Assembly (NCBI RefSeq): GCF_016820495.1
Contig: NZ_JADHDU010000003.1
Coordinates: forward strand, 367 to 64,366
Length of the DNA stretch: 64,000 nucleotides
Source: Planococcus beigongshangi
GTDB taxonomy: Bacteria; Bacillota; Bacilli; Bacillales_A; Planococcaceae
Reading direction: 5' to 3'
Shown here: in pieces, positions 11,851-21,309 of the stretch
Numbering within the stretch: position 1 is the stretch's first letter
How the letters are laid out: each line of letters starts with the position of its first letter
The notes under the pieces: model-generated
Database searches by the model: none
What the model was told of the DNA's origin: nothing
What the model saw: only the letters and a program-made list of their open reading frames with translations
Made by a program: the position numbers and the translations under genes

Positions 11851-12148
11851 ATGGAGTTGAATTGGGTCATCTTCAGCCAATAAATCCTTAAAATGGGAAT
11901 AATGGAAGTTTTTTTTTTCTAATTTCGACTAAAAAATCAAGTGCAAAACGACTTAAACGAAAGCCAGTGGATTTTTTGGAAAAGATACAAAGAGGAACGA
12001 TTGAAAAAGAGAAGTAACGGATAAAAAAGAGGGAGAAGAGACACAAAATTTTTCACAGAACAGCAAAACGAGTAAATATGCAAATGAATGCATGATAAAA
12101 TTCGCTGTGCAGACAGAAAAATGAATTTAGCCACTGGAGTTCTCTGTC

Positions 12149-12177
12149 TTTCGATTCAGTGGGATTTATGCTATTGT
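12149..12177 (+). promoter_or_regulatory. Candidate mnmE promoter
   Basis: TTTCGA (12149-12154), a 17-base spacer, and TATTGT (12172-12177) preceded by TGC, which forms an extended -10. It is the best promoter match in the jag-mnmE gap, about 30 bases upstream of the DnaA-box palindrome. Confidence 0.5.
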
Positions 12178-12208
12178 AATATGTTAGAAAGTCATGTACT
12201 TTTCTTGG

Positions 12209-12289
12209 TTGTCCACATGTGGACAACTTTTTTAAAGCGTAAAACTGGAATTGACATAGATAGATCAGAAGATAGCCGGTTGTGGATAA
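12209..12289. promoter_or_regulatory. DnaA-box cluster before mnmE
   Basis: The perfect palindrome TTGTCCACATGTGGACAA (12209-12226) is exactly two abutting head-to-head DnaA boxes, each with one mismatch. A perfect box TGTGGATAA follows at 12281-12289. The palindrome is followed by CTTTTTT and could also form a weak terminator (7-bp stem). The jag-thdF (mnmE) gap is, to my memory, one of the known origin-proximal DnaA-box clusters of Bacillus subtilis. Confidence 0.7.
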
Positions 12290-12334
12290 TTTTTCAGCCC
12301 GGCATGCGGTTTTTTATATAGAGGAGGATGCATC

Positions 12335-13720
12335 ATGGAGTTCGATACGATTGCTGCGATATCGACGCCGAGCGGCGAAGGGGCGATTGCCATCGTCCGT
12401 TTGAGCGGACCGGAAGCGATTTCGATTGCTGACCGCCTGTTCCGTACACCAAGCGGCAAAACATTGGCGTCACAAAAAACACATACCATACATTATGGAC
12501 ATCTCGAAAATCCGTGGACAGAGGAAGTAGTGGAGGAAGTGATGGTGTCTTTCATGAAAGGACCCAAAACTTTCACCCGTGAAGATGTCATCGAGATCAA
12601 CTGCCACGGAGGAATTGTTTCCGTAAACCGTGTTTTGCAGCTTGTACTGCGTGCAGGCGCAAGGCTTGCAGAGCCGGGTGAGTTCACCAAACGGGCTTTC
12701 CTGAATGGACGGATCGATTTGTCCCAGGCAGAGGCGGTCATGGATTTGATCCGTGCGAAAACAGACCGTGCCATGGATGTGGCGCTCGGCCAGATGGAAG
12801 GGCGGCTGTCGAAACTCATCGGTACGCTGCGCCAGGCGCTGCTGGAATCGATTGCCCAGATGGAAGTGAATATCGATTATCCGGAATATGATGATGTCGA
12901 AGAAATGACACGTCCGATGATGCTTGAAAAAGCGGAATGGGTGCGTGCTGAAATCGATAAGCTCCTCCAGACATCCTCCCAGGGGAAAATCCTTCGGGAA
13001 GGGCTTTCTACTGTGATTGTCGGACGGCCGAATGTCGGAAAATCGTCGCTTCTCAACAGCCTGGTCCAGGAAAATAAAGCCATTGTCACTGAAATTGCAG
13101 GGACAACCCGTGATATAATAGAGGAATATGTGAACGTCCGCGGTGTGCCGCTTCGCCTTGTCGATACGGCGGGTATCCGGGAAACGGAAGATATCGTTGA
13201 GCGCATCGGCGTTGAACGCTCGCGTAAAGTGCTGAAGGAAGCGGATTTGATCCTTTATGTGCTGAATTATGCTGAACCTCTGACCGAAGAAGATGCTTTA
13301 TTGTTTGAGGCGGTCAAGGGAATGAATTATATTGTGGTAGTCAACAAAACCGATTTGCCGCGCCAGATCGATCTGGAGCAATTGCAGCAACTGGCAGGCG
13401 ATAAATTGATGGTGACCACTTCTTTAATAGAAGAAGAAGGAATCGATCAGCTTGAACAGGCCATTGCCGATATGTTTTTTGAAGGGGAAATCGAAGCAGG
13501 GGACATGACCTACGTTTCGAATGCCCGCCATATCGCTCTATTGCATCAGGCGCACCAGACCATTTCAGATGCCATCAATGCAGCGGAAATGGACGTGCCA
13601 GTGGATATGGTCCAAATAGATGTCACCCGAACATGGGAAATACTAGGAGAAATTATTGGCGACACTGCTGATGATGGACTTCTGAACCAATTATTCTCGC
13701 AGTTCTGCCTTGGGAAATAA
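12335..13720 (+). CDS. mnmE: tRNA modification GTPase MnmE (TrmE/ThdF)
   Basis: 461 residues. With MnmG it installs the carboxymethylaminomethyl group on U34 of tRNAs reading NNA/NNG codons. The N-terminal folate-binding domain ([17 protein letters not shown]) is followed by a helical domain with an inserted G domain: G1 [13 protein letters not shown]2/G3 TTRD and DTAGIRE, G4 NKTD. The C-terminus is the catalytic CLGK motif containing the essential Cys. GAGGAGG precedes the ATG. mnmG follows after 22 bases, so the two are an operon. Confidence 0.98.
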   Translation: MEFDTIAAISTPSGEGAIAIVRLSGPEAISIADRLFRTPSGKTLASQKTHTIHYGHLENPWTEEVVEEVMVSFMKGPKTFTREDVIEINCHGGIVSVNRVLQLVLRAGARLAEPGEFTKRAFLNGRIDLSQAEAVMDLIRAKTDRAMDVALGQMEGRLSKLIGTLRQALLESIAQMEVNIDYPEYDDVEEMTRPMMLEKAEWVRAEIDKLLQTSSQGKILREGLSTVIVGRPNVGKSSLLNSLVQENKAIVTEIAGTTRDIIEEYVNVRGVPLRLVDTAGIRETEDIVERIGVERSRKVLKEADLILYVLNYAEPLTEEDALLFEAVKGMNYIVVVNKTDLPRQIDLEQLQQLAGDKLMVTTSLIEEEGIDQLEQAIADMFFEGEIEAGDMTYVSNARHIALLHQAHQTISDAINAAEMDVPVDMVQIDVTRTWEILGEIIGDTADDGLLNQLFSQFCLGK

Positions 13721-13742
13721 AATTTGAAGGGAATGAACGGAC

Positions 13743-15632
13743 ATGCCACAATTTGAAGCAGGCACGTTCGACGTAATCGTTATCGGAGCGGGGCATGCAG
13801 GCGTAGAAGCTGCACTTGCATCCGCCCGCATGGGAGCAAACACGCTCGCATTGACGATGAACTTGGATATGATCGCATTTATGCCTTGTAACCCATCCAT
13901 TGGTGGACCGGCGAAAGGGATCGTTGTACGTGAAATAGACGCGCTTGGCGGCGCTATGGGACGCGTTATCGATAAAACACACATTCAGATGAGAATGTTG
14001 AATACAGCAAAAGGGCCAGCCGTACGTGCGTTGCGCGCACAAGCGGATAAAGTGCTTTACCAGCAGGAAATGAAACGCCTGATGGAAGATGAGGAAAATC
14101 TGTCGCTTCATCAGGGCGTAGTGGAAAAACTGATTGTTGAAGATGGTGTCGTCAAAGGACTGCTGACACAGGCGGGCGGCATTTACCGCGCGAAAACCGT
14201 GATCATCACAACAGGTACATTCCTGCGCGGGGAGATCATCATCGGCGATCTCCGCTATTCGAGCGGACCGAACAATCAGCAGCCATCCATTAAACTGGCT
14301 GAAAACCTGGAGGAGCTTGGCTTTGAAACGGTACGTTTCAAAACCGGTACACCTCCCCGCGTCAACAGCAAAAGCATTGATTATTCGAAAACGGAAATCC
14401 AGCCAGGCGACGACGAACCGCGCGCTTTCAGTTTCGAAACAAAAGAGTTCATCATGGACCAATTGCCTTGCTGGCTGACATATACGACTACAGAAACACA
14501 TCAGATCATCGACGAAAACCTTCATTTGTCACCGATGTATTCGGGTATGGCAAAAGGGACAGGGCCGCGTTATTGCCCGTCCATCGAAGACAAAATCGTC
14601 CGTTTCAGCGACAAGCCGAGACATCAGATCTTCCTGGAGCCGGAAGGCCGCAATACCAGCGAAGTTTACGTGCAGGGACTGTCGACAAGCCTGCCAGAAC
14701 ATGTTCAGCGCATGCTGCTGGAATCGATTCCGGGACTTGAGAAAGCGGAAATGATGCGTGCCGGCTACGCCATCGAATACGATGCGATCGTACCGACGCA
14801 GTTATGGCCGACACTCGAATCAAAACAGATTGAAAATCTCTATACAGCAGGTCAGATCAATGGAACTTCCGGTTACGAAGAAGCTGCAGGCCAAGGATTG
14901 ATGGCAGGCATCAACGCTGCAGCGAAAGTGCTTGGCAAAGAAGAAGTCATTCTGAGCCGTTCCGACGCCTATATCGGTGTCCTGATCGATGACCTCGTGA
15001 CTAAAGGGACAAGCGAGCCTTACCGTTTGCTGACGTCACGTGCTGAATACCGCCTGCTTCTGCGTCATGACAATGCAGATATGCGTCTGACGGAACTGGG
15101 TTATAAACTGGGGATGATCGATGAAGAGCGCTATGGCCGCTTCGTTGAGAAAAAACAGCGCATCGAAGAAGAAATTGACCGTTTGCGTAAAGTGATGATC
15201 AAACCAACTGAAGAAACACAAGCGGCAATCCGCGATGCAGGGGGCAGTGAACTGAAAGATGGCATCCGGGGTGCTGATCTGTTGAAACGTCCGGAAATGC
15301 ATTATGAAATGATTGCCAAATTGACTCAATCCGACATCGAACTTGATGAAGAGATCAAAGAGCAAGTTGAAATTCAGGTGAAGTATGAAGGCTATATCGA
15401 AAAATCGCTTCAACAAGTGGAAAAACTAAAAAAAATGGAAGATAAAAAAATTCCGGAAGATATCGATTATCATGCGATTTCCGGTATTGCCACGGAAGCT
15501 AGAGGTAAACTTTCAGAAGTCAGACCTCTTTCCATCGCACAGGCTTCCCGAATTTCTGGCGTAAATCCTGCTGACATTTCCATTCTTTTGGTGTATATTG
15601 AACAAGGAAGAATTGCGAAAATTTCTGTTTGA
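13743..15632 (+). CDS. mnmG: tRNA uridine-5-carboxymethylaminomethyl modification enzyme MnmG (GidA)
   Basis: 629 residues. FAD- and NADH-dependent partner of MnmE. The N-terminal dinucleotide-binding motif is [12 protein letters not shown] (residues ~11-22), with the conserved [13 protein letters not shown] segment holding a catalytic Cys and [12 protein letters not shown] further on. The helical C-terminal domain ([16 protein letters not shown]...) binds MnmE and tRNA. It is co-directional with mnmE at 22-base spacing. A terminator hairpin follows about 110 bases later. Confidence 0.98.
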   Translation: MPQFEAGTFDVIVIGAGHAGVEAALASARMGANTLALTMNLDMIAFMPCNPSIGGPAKGIVVREIDALGGAMGRVIDKTHIQMRMLNTAKGPAVRALRAQADKVLYQQEMKRLMEDEENLSLHQGVVEKLIVEDGVVKGLLTQAGGIYRAKTVIITTGTFLRGEIIIGDLRYSSGPNNQQPSIKLAENLEELGFETVRFKTGTPPRVNSKSIDYSKTEIQPGDDEPRAFSFETKEFIMDQLPCWLTYTTTETHQIIDENLHLSPMYSGMAKGTGPRYCPSIEDKIVRFSDKPRHQIFLEPEGRNTSEVYVQGLSTSLPEHVQRMLLESIPGLEKAEMMRAGYAIEYDAIVPTQLWPTLESKQIENLYTAGQINGTSGYEEAAGQGLMAGINAAAKVLGKEEVILSRSDAYIGVLIDDLVTKGTSEPYRLLTSRAEYRLLLRHDNADMRLTELGYKLGMIDEERYGRFVEKKQRIEEEIDRLRKVMIKPTEETQAAIRDAGGSELKDGIRGADLLKRPEMHYEMIAKLTQSDIELDEEIKEQVEIQVKYEGYIEKSLQQVEKLKKMEDKKIPEDIDYHAISGIATEARGKLSEVRPLSIAQASRISGVNPADISILLVYIEQGRIAKISV

Positions 15633-15744
15633 TTTATACAATAGAATGAATGGATATTTGGGCTAAAAAAGCCGATTACTAAAAAGGCTGCCCGGGGATC
15701 GCCGTTTCAATCTAGTTTAATTTGATTGATATAAAGCCGAACGA

Positions 15745-15772
15745 AAGGGCTGGGAGACACCAGCCCTTTTTA
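15745..15772 (+). terminator. mnmG terminator
   Basis: AAGGGCTGG (15745-15753) pairs with CCAGCCCTT (15760-15768), with a 6-base loop and a T run. Confidence 0.9.
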
Positions 15773-15822
15773 CATATGATCGTGAAGAAAAGAACGCATT
15801 AAGAAGAGGGAGGATAAGCGAA

Positions 15823-16536
15823 TTGAATGAACAGCAATTTAAAGACGCCCTCAGTGAAAAAGGAATTCAGCTGGACGACCGTCAGCTCCGACAGTTTAAA
15901 ACCTATTATGAAGAATTGGTCGAATGGAACGAAAAGATGAACCTGACTGCCATTACCGATCAGCCTTCCGTTTACTTGAAGCATTTTTATGATTCAATTA
16001 CAGCGGCATTTTATCTGGACTTCACCAAACCGTTGAACGTCTGTGATGTGGGAGCGGGCGCCGGATTTCCGAGCATTCCATTGAAAATCTGTTTCCCTCA
16101 GATTCAGGTGACGATCGTCGATTCATTGAATAAACGGATTCAGTTCCTTAATCATTTGAGCGATAAACTGGAGCTGGAACGAGTGACATTTGTGCATGCC
16201 CGTGCAGAGGATTTTGGTCAATCCGAACATCGTGCCCAATACGACATCGTTACAGCCCGCGCTGTAGCCCGGTTGTCCGTGCTTGCTGAATTATGCGTGC
16301 CGCTTGTGAAAAACGGCGGAGTATTTGCCGCAATGAAAGCAGCTTCCGCACCGGATGAATTAAAAGATGCTGAAAAGGCGCTTCAAAAACTGGGTGTAAA
16401 ACTGGAAAGTGTCCATGCTTTCACGTTGCCGGTTGAAGAAAGTGAGCGATATCTTCAGGTTTTCCGCAAATTCAAGGAAACACCGAAAAAGTATCCGAGA
16501 AAACCGGGTATGCCGAATAAATCACCGATTTCCTGA
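15823..16536 (+). CDS. rsmG: 16S rRNA (guanine-527-N7)-methyltransferase RsmG (GidB)
   Basis: 237 residues from TTG (GAGGGAGGA about 8 bases upstream; no in-frame ATG near). It methylates G527 of 16S rRNA using S-adenosylmethionine, and its loss gives low-level streptomycin resistance in many bacteria. The SAM motif [17 protein letters not shown] lies at about residues 68-84 and the helix [13 protein letters not shown] follows. The conserved [20 protein letters not shown] segment is present. It lies in the usual place between mnmG and noc, with a parS site directly after it. Confidence 0.97.
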   Translation: MNEQQFKDALSEKGIQLDDRQLRQFKTYYEELVEWNEKMNLTAITDQPSVYLKHFYDSITAAFYLDFTKPLNVCDVGAGAGFPSIPLKICFPQIQVTIVDSLNKRIQFLNHLSDKLELERVTFVHARAEDFGQSEHRAQYDIVTARAVARLSVLAELCVPLVKNGGVFAAMKAASAPDELKDAEKALQKLGVKLESVHAFTLPVEESERYLQVFRKFKETPKKYPRKPGMPNKSPIS

Positions 16537-16550
16537 AAAGGTGACGGGAA

Positions 16551-16566
16551 TGTTTCACGTGAAACA
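16551..16566. promoter_or_regulatory. parS: parS site (rsmG-noc gap)
   Basis: The perfect 16-base palindrome TGTTTCACGTGAAACA fits the Bacillus parS consensus bound by Spo0J (ParB), which loads the Soj/SMC segregation machinery near the origin. Confidence 0.93.
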
Positions 16567-16639
16567 TTTTAAAAAGCAGGTATTTGAGCAGAAACAGCGA
16601 ATGATGTACAAGTGAGCTTTTAAAAGGTGGTGCTTGAGG

Positions 16640-17500
16640 ATGAAAAGTCCTTTTTCACGTTTCTTCGGGGGCGGAGATAAAGAAGAGACAGGTATTGTTG
16701 AAAAACCGGTAAAAGAGGCTGCTGAAGAAGTAGTCAAATTGCCGATTGATAAAGTGATTCCGAATAAATTTCAGCCTAGAACAATCTTCGATGAAGATAA
16801 GATCGAGGAATTGGCGCGCACGATTCATATGCACGGTGTCATTCAGCCGATCGTTGTCCGAATCGATGAAGACGAAAATTATGAAATCATTGCAGGGGAG
16901 CGTCGTTTCCGCGCGATGAAATCGCTGGGTTGGGAAGAAGTTCCCGCCATCGTCCGTCAATTGAGTGATAAAGAAACAGCTTCCATTGCACTGATCGAAA
17001 ACCTTCAGCGCGAAGAACTGACTTCCATCGAAGAAGCGAATGCTTACCAGAACCTGTTGGAAATCCATGAAATTACACAGGAAGCATTGGCACAGCGTCT
17101 CGGAAAAGGGCAGTCGACGGTATCCAATAAACTGCGGTTGCTGAAATTGCCTGAAGAGCTGCAACAGGCTTTACTGGATCGCGTCATCACGGAACGCCAT
17201 GCCAGAGTGCTGCTCCAATTGAAAGATCCGGCAGTGCAGATGAAGTTCTTCCATGATGCAGTCGAGCAGAACCTGAATGTAAAGCAGCTGGAGTTGAAAG
17301 TGAAAAATCACTTGTCAGCGGAACCGAAGAAAATAAAACCGAAACGCAAAGCGTTCAGCCGGGATGTCCGGATTGCGATGAATACGATCAAGCAATCTCT
17401 GACGATGGTGACGAAAAGCGGAATCGATGTATCTTCCGAAGAAGAAGAACACGATGAATATTATCAAATAACAGTGAAGATACCGAAGAAAAAATCCTGA
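16640..17500 (+). CDS. noc: Nucleoid occlusion protein Noc
   Basis: 286 residues. ParB-family DNA-binding protein that blocks Z-ring assembly over the chromosome. The N-terminus [12 protein letters not shown] is the short amphipathic membrane-targeting segment of Noc. The ParB-like CTPase fold carries [17 protein letters not shown] and [19 protein letters not shown], and the helix-turn-helix is [16 protein letters not shown]. The frame opens at TTG 16634, but ATG 16640 gives the Noc N-terminus and lies 9 bases after AAAGGTGG. It was placed as Noc rather than a second Spo0J by that N-terminus and by its position before soj. A matching palindrome is present at 33772. Confidence 0.93.
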   Translation: MKSPFSRFFGGGDKEETGIVEKPVKEAAEEVVKLPIDKVIPNKFQPRTIFDEDKIEELARTIHMHGVIQPIVVRIDEDENYEIIAGERRFRAMKSLGWEEVPAIVRQLSDKETASIALIENLQREELTSIEEANAYQNLLEIHEITQEALAQRLGKGQSTVSNKLRLLKLPEELQQALLDRVITERHARVLLQLKDPAVQMKFFHDAVEQNLNVKQLELKVKNHLSAEPKKIKPKRKAFSRDVRIAMNTIKQSLTMVTKSGIDVSSEEEEHDEYYQITVKIPKKKS

Positions 17501-17536
17501 AAGCTTTTTCCCAGAGAGGAAAGGGCTTTTTTTTTT
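17500..17536 (+). terminator. noc terminator
   Basis: AAAGC...GCTTT stem with inner TTTCC/GGAAA-type pairing, followed by about ten T (17527-17536). Confidence 0.8.
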
Positions 17537-17656
17537 AATACCAATGTAATCATACGGAAGAAATATTTTGATACAATAGAGGAACGGGGAAATGAACAAG
17601 AACGAAATAGGCTTCCCGTTGAACATGAGTTGAGTATATAGAAAGTTGGTGCACGA

Positions 17657-18418
17657 GTGGGTAGAATAATTGCGATCGCCAATCAGAAAGGCGGCGTAGG
17701 AAAAACAACATCTTCCGTGAACTTAAGTGCCTGTCTTGCATATTTGGGCCAGAAAGTTCTTTTAATAGATATCGATCCGCAAGGGAACGCAACAAGTGGG
17801 GTAGGCGTCAACAAAGGCGATGTCAATCAATGCATCTATGATGTGATGATTGATGATGTCGATCTTAAAGATACGATTATGGAAACGAAAGTCGAAAATC
17901 TTCACGTCGTGCCTGCTACGATTTCGCTGGCAGGAGCTGAAATTGAGCTGGTATCCACGATGTCCCGTGAAGTGCGCCTGAAAAATGCGCTTAAGGAAGT
18001 GAAGGGGATGTACGATTACATCATCATCGACTGTCCTCCATCACTGGGTCTCCTGACCATCAATTCCCTGACGGCTTCAGACGCCATCATCATACCAGTG
18101 CAATGTGAATACTATGCCCTGGAGGGATTGAGTCAATTACTGAGCACGATCCGTCTTGTCCAAAAGCATTTGAACCATGATCTGATGATTGATGGGGTTT
18201 TGCTGACGATGCTTGATGCCCGTACGAACCTGGGCATACAGGTCATCGAAGAAGTGAAGAAATATTTCCAGGATAAAGTCTACCGGACCATCATTCCCCG
18301 GAATGTACGCTTGAGCGAAGCGCCAAGCCATGGTGAACCGATTATCATCTATGATGCAAAATCAAAAGGCGCGGAAATGTACTTAGAATTGGCGAGGGAA
18401 GTGATTAAAAATGGCTAA
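17657..18418 (+). CDS. soj: Chromosome partitioning ATPase Soj (ParA)
   Basis: 253 residues from GTG, matching the Bacillus protein in length and N-terminus (MGRIIAIANQKGGVGKTT). Deviant Walker A KGGVGKT with the signature Lys at the second position of the loop; Walker B-like DYIIIDCPPSLG. ParA-type ATPase that dimerises on ATP, binds DNA and, in Bacillus, also regulates DnaA. Its stop overlaps the spo0J start by 8 bases, so they form the soj-spo0J operon. Confidence 0.97.
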   Translation: MGRIIAIANQKGGVGKTTSSVNLSACLAYLGQKVLLIDIDPQGNATSGVGVNKGDVNQCIYDVMIDDVDLKDTIMETKVENLHVVPATISLAGAEIELVSTMSREVRLKNALKEVKGMYDYIIIDCPPSLGLLTINSLTASDAIIIPVQCEYYALEGLSQLLSTIRLVQKHLNHDLMIDGVLLTMLDARTNLGIQVIEEVKKYFQDKVYRTIIPRNVRLSEAPSHGEPIIIYDAKSKGAEMYLELAREVIKNG

Positions 18419-19244
18419 AGGATTAGGCAAGGGCATAAACGCCTTATTTCCGGGTGAAAACTTGACGAAGAATGAAACGGTCCATCAAATCAGCATTTCT
18501 GCTATCAAAGCGAACCCTTACCAGCCTCGGAAGATTTTCGATGAAGCCGCACTGACTGAACTTGCGGAATCCATCAAAGAACATGGTATCCTGCAGCCGG
18601 TGGTCGTCAGAAAGGCCGGCAAAAACTTTGAGCTGGTCGTAGGCGAACGCCGTTTCCGGGCAGCCAAGCTTGCGAAACTGAAAGAAATCCCGGGAATCAC
18701 CAAAGAGCTGACCGATCAGCAAATGATGGAACTTGCTATATTGGAAAACCTTCAGCGGGAAGATTTGACGCCGATTGAAGAAGCGGAAGCTTACCAGAAA
18801 TTGATGGAAGCGTTGAATCTTACCCAGGAGCAACTGGCTTTCCGTTTAGGGAAGAGCCGTCCGCATATCGCAAACCATGTCCGTTTATTGGCATTGCCGA
18901 AAGATGTCCGCCAACTGATTTCGGATAAGAAACTCTCGATGGGACATGGCCGCACGCTATTGGGGCTGCGCTCAAAGAAATTGATTCCGGAGACGGCGGA
19001 ACGTGTCGTCAAAGAGGGTTTAAATGTCCGCCAGCTTGAAAACCTGGTACAGCGGATCAACGAAGATGTTCCACGTGAAACAATCGAGAAAAAGAAAGAT
19101 ATCTTTATAGAAGAAAAACAATCTGAACTTCGGGACCGATTCGGTACAAATGTTCAGATCAAGAAAAACAAAAACAAGGGAAAAATCGAAATCGAGTTTT
19201 TCTCTGAAGAAGACCTGGAACGTATTTTAGAGCTGTTGAATTAA
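18411..19244 (+). CDS. spo0J: Chromosome partitioning protein Spo0J (ParB)
   Basis: 277 residues. CTP-dependent DNA clamp that loads at parS and spreads. The N-terminal MAKGLGKGINALFP is the Soj-stimulating segment, and the CTP-binding motifs are VVGERRFRAAKLAKL and ILENLQREDLTPIEEAEAYQKL. The helix-turn-helix is LGKSRPHIANHVRLL, and the C-terminal dimerisation domain ends in KGKIEIEFFSEEDLERIL. The gene carries a parS site inside its own coding sequence (19067-19082), as in Bacillus. Confidence 0.97.
   Translation: MAKGLGKGINALFPGENLTKNETVHQISISAIKANPYQPRKIFDEAALTELAESIKEHGILQPVVVRKAGKNFELVVGERRFRAAKLAKLKEIPGITKELTDQQMMELAILENLQREDLTPIEEAEAYQKLMEALNLTQEQLAFRLGKSRPHIANHVRLLALPKDVRQLISDKKLSMGHGRTLLGLRSKKLIPETAERVVKEGLNVRQLENLVQRINEDVPRETIEKKKDIFIEEKQSELRDRFGTNVQIKKNKNKGKIEIEFFSEEDLERILELLN
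19067..19082. promoter_or_regulatory. parS: parS site inside spo0J
   Basis: TGTTCCACGTGAAACA lies within the spo0J coding region. It matches the best-known parS of Bacillus, also located inside spo0J. Confidence 0.93.
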
Positions 19245-19253
19245 TCGAACCGC

Positions 19254-19288
19254 ACCTATTCTCCTTTTCCGGAGAGTAGGTTCTGTTT
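19254..19288 (+). terminator. soj-spo0J terminator hairpin
   Basis: ACCTATTCTCC (19254-19264) pairs with GGAGAGTAGGT (19271-19281) with one G-T pair. The following T-rich tract is weak (TCTGTTTA). Confidence 0.6.
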
Positions 19289-19347
19289 ATATGGAGGGCA
19301 ATACAGAATGATTTGCCTGTCTGTGGAGCTGGGAAGGGGCTGGATAA

Positions 19348-20064
19348 ATGGTTCTCTTGGGAACATTGATAAACGCGGCATTAATAATTTTGGGAACCCT
19401 TATCGGTAGAGCTCTGCGCAATATCCCTGATAGGATGAAGGAAACCGTGATGTATGCCATCGGGCTGGTCGTTGTTGTACTTGGCTTGCAGATGGGGTTC
19501 GGCAGCCAGAATTTTGTCATTGTCATCATCAGCCTGGTGCTCGGGACCGTCATTGGCGAATGGGCTGATCTGGATAAGAAACTGAATCAGTTCGGCCACT
19601 GGATCGAAGTCAAAATCGGGGCGAAGGAAAGCAAAGGCAGTATCGCACAGGGGTTCGTCACAGCTACGCTGATATTCGTGATCGGAGCGATGGGCGTCAT
19701 TGGCGCCCTGGAGAGCGGTCTGAGCAATGAACACGGCGTGTTGATATCGAAAGGGATTATTGATGGATTCACTTCGATCATTCTGGCCTCCACTCTCGGC
19801 ATCGGTGTGATGCTGTCGGCTGCGCCGGTTTTTGTTTACCAGGGATTGATTGCGCTTTTTGCGACTCAGATCAGTCTCATGGTTCCGGAAGCTGCACTCG
19901 ATTTATTCATCACCGAAATGTCGGCAACGGGCGGTTTGATGATCCTGGCCATCGGTTTGAATTTGATGGGCATTACGAAAATACGGGTTGCGAATTTATT
20001 GCCGGGGATTTTAGTTGTTGCTGCAGTAGTCACGGTAATCTATCAATTTAACTTGATGCCTTAA
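19348..20064 (+). CDS. DUF554 family membrane protein
   Basis: 238 residues with about seven hydrophobic helices and many glycines (GTLIGRALRNIP, VLGTVIGEWADLDKKLNQFG). This matches the DUF554 family (YdfK-like), polytopic membrane proteins of unknown function often found beside spo0J in Bacillales. The ATG follows GAAGGGG. The gene for an MscS channel begins 16 bases downstream, suggesting an operon with it. Confidence 0.85.
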   Translation: MVLLGTLINAALIILGTLIGRALRNIPDRMKETVMYAIGLVVVVLGLQMGFGSQNFVIVIISLVLGTVIGEWADLDKKLNQFGHWIEVKIGAKESKGSIAQGFVTATLIFVIGAMGVIGALESGLSNEHGVLISKGIIDGFTSIILASTLGIGVMLSAAPVFVYQGLIALFATQISLMVPEAALDLFITEMSATGGLMILAIGLNLMGITKIRVANLLPGILVVAAVVTVIYQFNLMP

Positions 20065-20079
20065 GGAAGTGAAACAAAG

Positions 20080-21000
20080 ATGAGAGAAGCGTTGGAAAAT
20101 GAAACGGGGATCAGCTGGTCGAGCCTCTACAGAGAAGCCAAACAGGTGTTGACAAATGAGGAAATGTGGATTAATTTCGGCTGGACCTTCGTGAAAATGG
20201 TCCTTATCTCGTTTGCCGCCTATATAATCGTAATTGTCAGCCGTGCCCTGATCAGAAAAACTTTTTCTGTACGAATCAGGGGACCGTTAAAATATAATGA
20301 ACGAAGACAGCAAACCCTATCGAAATTGCTGGAGAATGTTGTGTCGTATGTCGTTTACTTCGTTGCCATCATCGCAATCCTGTCGATGTTCAATATCAAT
20401 GTCACCGGATTGATCGCCGGGGCAGGGGTGCTGGGTCTGGCCGTCGGTTTCGGTGCACAGAACCTGGTGCGGGATGTGATCACCGGATTCTTCATCATTT
20501 TTGAAGACCAGTTTTCGGTCGGGGATTATGTAAGAGTCGGACAGGCAGAAGGGACGGTGGAAGAAATTGGATTGCGGACGACGAAAGTGAAAGCGTGGAC
20601 GGGTGAATTGTTCATCTTTCCGAACGGCCATATAACGGAAGTGGTCAACTTCTCCATCCATAATTCGATTGCGGTAGTGGATATCAATATTTCCAACGAA
20701 TCGGATATTGCCAAAGTGGAGAGCATGATCATGGAATTTCTCGGCACGCTGCAGGACCGTTATGAGCAGATCATTAAACCTGCTGAGCTGCTCGGCGTCC
20801 AGAATTTGACGACGACCGAAGTGGTGATGCGCATCACGGCTGAAACGCTGCCGATGCAACATTTCGCCATTGCACGGAGTATGCGCCGCGATCTGAAGGA
20901 ATTTCTCGATGCTCGCGGAGTCGAGATTCCGTATCCGCGCATGGTGATGGTACAGCGGCCGCCTGATGCATCCACTTCAGCGGCCATCGCGAAAAAATAA
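20080..21000 (+). CDS. Small-conductance mechanosensitive channel, MscS family
   Basis: 306 residues. Hydrophobic segments at about 30-55 and 85-110, then the pore-lining helix with the MscS signature (GLIAGAGVLGLAVGFGAQNL) and the cytoplasmic beta domain (FEDQFSVGDYVRV, FPNGHITEVVNFS). It is a short-type family member. It gates on membrane tension to release solutes under hypo-osmotic shock. It lies between DUF554 and DUF951, 22 bases before the latter. Confidence 0.92.
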   Translation: MREALENETGISWSSLYREAKQVLTNEEMWINFGWTFVKMVLISFAAYIIVIVSRALIRKTFSVRIRGPLKYNERRQQTLSKLLENVVSYVVYFVAIIAILSMFNINVTGLIAGAGVLGLAVGFGAQNLVRDVITGFFIIFEDQFSVGDYVRVGQAEGTVEEIGLRTTKVKAWTGELFIFPNGHITEVVNFSIHNSIAVVDINISNESDIAKVESMIMEFLGTLQDRYEQIIKPAELLGVQNLTTTEVVMRITAETLPMQHFAIARSMRRDLKEFLDARGVEIPYPRMVMVQRPPDASTSAAIAKK

Positions 21001-21022
21001 AAGGGTCAGAGGAGAATGGACG

Positions 21023-21223
21023 ATGGAAATGAAGGAATTCGGCTTGAATGATATCGTCGAAATGAAAAAAGGGCACCCATGCGGGGCAAATGCCTGGAAG
21101 ATTATCCGTATGGGGGCAGATATCCGCATTAAATGTGAAGGCTGTCAGCACAGTGTCATGATTCCGCGGGTCGACTTCAACAAGAAAATGAAAAAGGTTC
21201 TGGTCAAAGCCGAAGCGGAATGA
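21023..21223 (+). CDS. DUF951 small zinc-ribbon-like protein
   Basis: 66 residues. MEMKEFGLNDIVEMKKGHPC...WKIIRMGADIRIKCEGC has the conserved HPCG and CEGC cysteines of DUF951, thought to bind metal or nucleic acid; function unknown. The frame is open further upstream, but the ATG at 21023 follows AGAGGAGAA and fits the family length. It is a constant neighbour of mscS and ychF in Bacillales and probably co-transcribed with them. Confidence 0.88.
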   Translation: MEMKEFGLNDIVEMKKGHPCGANAWKIIRMGADIRIKCEGCQHSVMIPRVDFNKKMKKVLVKAEAE

Positions 21224-21309
21224 ATAATGGACATTTGGTTGTTCTGTTCCTATAATAGAATGGTTGAAGTAAAATAAATCGTTTTCAAATAAGAAAGGTC
21301 GTGAATCCT

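Noticed and set aside
12088-12321. 77-codon open frame between jag and mnmE
   Set aside because: No ribosome site, no family-like sequence, and it runs across the DnaA-box palindrome and promoter elements.
13653-14525. 290-codon minus-strand frame opposite mnmG
   Set aside because: Antisense shadow of a certain gene; no recognisable domain.
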